From Atrichornis clamosus (taxonomy: Eukaryota; Chordata; Aves; Passeriformes; Menuridae), in assembly GCA_013400975.1 (NCBI GenBank), contig WBMZ01009447.1, forward strand, positions 124,001 to 188,000: 64,000 bases of DNA, given 5' to 3'. This document shows, in pieces, positions 62,329 through 64,000 of this stretch (the stretch's first letter is position 1; each line of letters starts with the position of its first letter). Under the pieces are notes generated by a model that ran no database searches, was not told the DNA's origin, and saw nothing but the letters and a program-made list of their open reading frames with translations. A program made the position numbers and the translations under genes.

Positions 62329-62975
62329 GTTTCTATATTTGTTTACGTGCCAAGGTGTCAGAGCAGAGCACTCAGGGGTGGCCTCTGTGAGAAGGGCCAG
62401 GGTCTGCCTTTTGACAGACACAATTCCCAGCTGGCTCCAATGGACCCACTGCAGGGCACAGCTGAGCCTGTCAGCTGAGCTGGTGGTGCCTCTATGAAAA
62501 CTGGTTAGGAAAGGATGGAAAACACTGTGCAGCAGTTGTGTGAGACAGGAGTGATAAAAAAATGTGAGAAACAACCCTGCAGATACACTGATCAAAGAAC
62601 GAGGACGATAAGGAGGTGATCCAGGTGCTGGAGCAGAAATTCCCCTGCAGTCCATGAAGAAGACTATAGTGAAGCAAGTTGTTCCCTTGTAGCCTGTGGA
62701 GAGCCCACACGGGAGCAGACTTTTTGGCTGGAACTATGGTCCGTGGAGAGAAACCCATGCAGAAGTCTGTTCTCAAAGGACTGTACCTCATGGAAAGGAT
62801 TCAGGTTGCAGTAGGAAAAATATGTGAAGACAAAGGAGAAACAGAACCAGACTGTGTTATGAACTGATTACAAGCCACTATTCCCATCCTCCTAGGACAT
62901 TTTTGGGGGAAAGAATAGAAGAATTTAAGATTTCTGTCCCAAATTACTGGCAAGTATTTAACAGCTAAAAAGAGT
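62329..62975 (+). mobile_element. Degraded ERV LTR of a second avian family
   Basis: The block order follows a long avian LTR family: GTGGCCTCTGTGAGAAG, GGCTCCAATGGACCC, GTGAGAAACAACCCTGCAGA, GGTGATCCAGGTGCTGGAGC, AGAAATTCCCCTGCAGTCCA, GTTCCCTTGTAGCCTGTGG, GGAGCAGACTTTTTGGCTGG, then TGTTATGAACTGATTACAAG and CTATTCCCATCCTCC. The centre is built of diverged GTGGAGAG...GGAGCAG units, the minisatellite-like part of this LTR. The start is set at TGTTTCTATATTTG (62329). After 62975 similarity fades, but an AATAAA at 63074 may be its polyadenylation signal, in which case the LTR reaches about 63100. Two overlapping minus-strand frames (118 and 99 codons) are chance. No internal viral genes are attached. 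Confidence 0.7.
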
Positions 62976-63243
62976 ACTTTTTCTTTCTACCAAATTAAAA
63001 AAAGATGATTCTAAAAAAGATGCTACTACTGATTGTAGTATCAGGTGAATCTCTTTGAAATTATTATTTTGTTAATAAACACAGTCTTTTCAGAGAATAA
63101 ATTTATGGCTCAGAGAAAGCTCTATTTTTCAAACAAGAAGTTTGAACTGGCAAATCAATAAGTTAGAGTTTTAATGAAATCTGTGTGGACAAGAAACAAC
63201 GTGGTAGAGTTATTGCAGAGAATGATAAAATATGTCCTTTTCT

Positions 63244-63332
63244 GGGAGGGGAGGGGAGGGGAGGGGAGAGGAAGAAGAGAGAGAGAAGAAGAGAGAGAGC
63301 TTGGAAGAAGAGAGAGAGAGGACAGGGAGGCC
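63244..63332 (+). repeat. G-quadruplex motif and polypurine tract
   Basis: Five G runs (63244-63246, 63248-63251, 63253-63256, 63258-63261, 63263-63266) are separated by single A bases, a near-ideal intramolecular G-quadruplex pattern. Purines then continue without interruption to 63299 (56 bases) as AGAG/GAAGAA units, and after CTT almost to 63332. The Glu/Arg-rich plus-strand frames through it are translation of the repeat, not genes. Confidence 0.9.
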
Positions 63333-63509
63333 CAGGCATTCCTACTAGGAAGGGCCCTGGAAATCTAAACAAGCAAGAGAAATTACAAACCAAGCAGTTG
63401 AATTCTTCTTCAGCAGCTGGAAGCTATGGGGAACCTTAAGTCCTCACACTCCTCATGCACAAACTCTTCACGAAAATGAGTCAGTTTTATAAGAGTGTAA
63501 CACAAAAAT

Positions 63510-63552
63510 TGGCAGGAAAAGACCTTAAAAGGTCATGTAGGTTTTGTCCCTT
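63510..63552 (-). mobile_element. Possible short CR1 tail remnant
   Basis: TTGGCAGGAAAAGACCTTAA followed by AAGGTCATGTAGGT resembles the reverse complement of a CR1 3' end (the family's AAGACCTT...ATCATCTAG block). It is too short and diverged to be sure. Confidence 0.3.
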
Positions 63553-64000
63553 CTCCAGCCCTATTTTTTCCAAAATCCAGGCCAGCCCTATGAATAATTT
63601 ATGTTTTATCTCTCCCCAGCTTTCTTCCTTTTTCTCTTTCCCCTCTTTCTCTCTCTTCCCATAAAAGGCTAGCTTGTGTTTCTCAAGAGAAAGTTTGATG
63701 ACACCAATACCGGGGGCACACGGATCCCTTTCCTGTGCTAAGCACCTAATGTCATGGCATTGCTGTAGGAACTATTTGTAAAGACGTGTGCCTCTAGGAA
63801 CTTTTCAGCAATCACACTGGGGACAACATTAAAACAAACAAAACAGGGACACTATTTCATAGATGAAGACAATGGAAACTGAGAAACTTCCCCAATACTT
63901 ACATCTTGCAGAGAAATGTCTGCAAAGTTTCAATGCAAATCTCAGGCATTTAAACTGGATATAACTTTTTTTGTTCTGATGACTAGGCTTAAGTGTTTAA
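63553..64000. other. Unique DNA to window end
   Basis: It contains a pyrimidine-rich stretch at 63608-63660 (TTCTTTCCC-type). A 69-codon frame (63455-63664) is not recognised. Confidence 0.45.

Noticed and set aside
63174..63439. Two overlapping plus-strand frames rich in Glu/Arg/Gly
   Set aside because: They are translations of the GGGGA/GAGA polypurine repeat.
1..64000. CRISPR arrays, operons, phage or plasmid features
   Set aside because: None seen; the sequence is vertebrate nuclear DNA and no regularly spaced direct repeats with unique spacers occur.

Overview
This window looks like nuclear DNA from a passerine bird, from a gene-poor region or the inside of a very large intron. It is AT-rich and CpG-poor, and it has only short chance open reading frames. 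Its recognisable interspersed repeats are typically avian: CR1 LINE fragments, avian endogenous-retrovirus LTRs, and two copies of a tRNA-Ile-derived SINE with a CR1-like tail (TguSINE1 type). I know that SINE family only from passerines. No bacterial, phage or organellar signature is present. I found no coding exon, tRNA gene, rRNA gene or named ncRNA that I can defend. The longest open frame overlapping a recognisable coding remnant is the dead CR1 reverse-transcriptase tail at about 28.8-29.3 kb.

Layout. 0.86-1.45 kb: a complete solo LTR on the minus strand with a near-perfect 5-bp target duplication. 2.2-3.5 kb: a nested retroposon cluster, in which a minus-strand CR1 is split by a plus-strand CR1 3' end and a SINE. 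10.4-10.6 kb: a CR1 3' end. 13.35-13.48 kb: a second SINE copy on the minus strand. 14.4-14.7, 20.5-21.3 and 22.1-22.7 kb: non-repetitive stretches that could be conserved regulatory elements. 23.7-24.1 kb: a possible LTR carrying a TATA box and a polyadenylation signal. 26.2-26.6 kb: the 3' part of an LTR related to the first one, on the plus strand. 28.8-29.3 kb: a 5'-truncated CR1 with one N base beside a short duplication, probably an assembly artefact. 29.3-62.3 kb: mostly unique AT-rich DNA with microsatellites, A/C-rich low-complexity tracts, several exact hairpins and three unassigned open frames. 62.3-63.0 kb: a degraded LTR of a second family on the plus strand. 63.24-63.33 kb: a polypurine tract whose 5' end is a strong G-quadruplex motif.

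No genes can be shown to work together here. Any biology in the window would be retroposon insertion history, possible enhancers of an unseen neighbouring or enclosing gene, and non-B DNA structures. I saw no convincing new biological system. The most informative items are the nested CR1/CR1/SINE cluster, the solo LTR with its preserved promoter motifs, the G-quadruplex/polypurine tract, the probable assembly artefact at the N, and the homeodomain-motif-rich candidate element near 14.4 kb.
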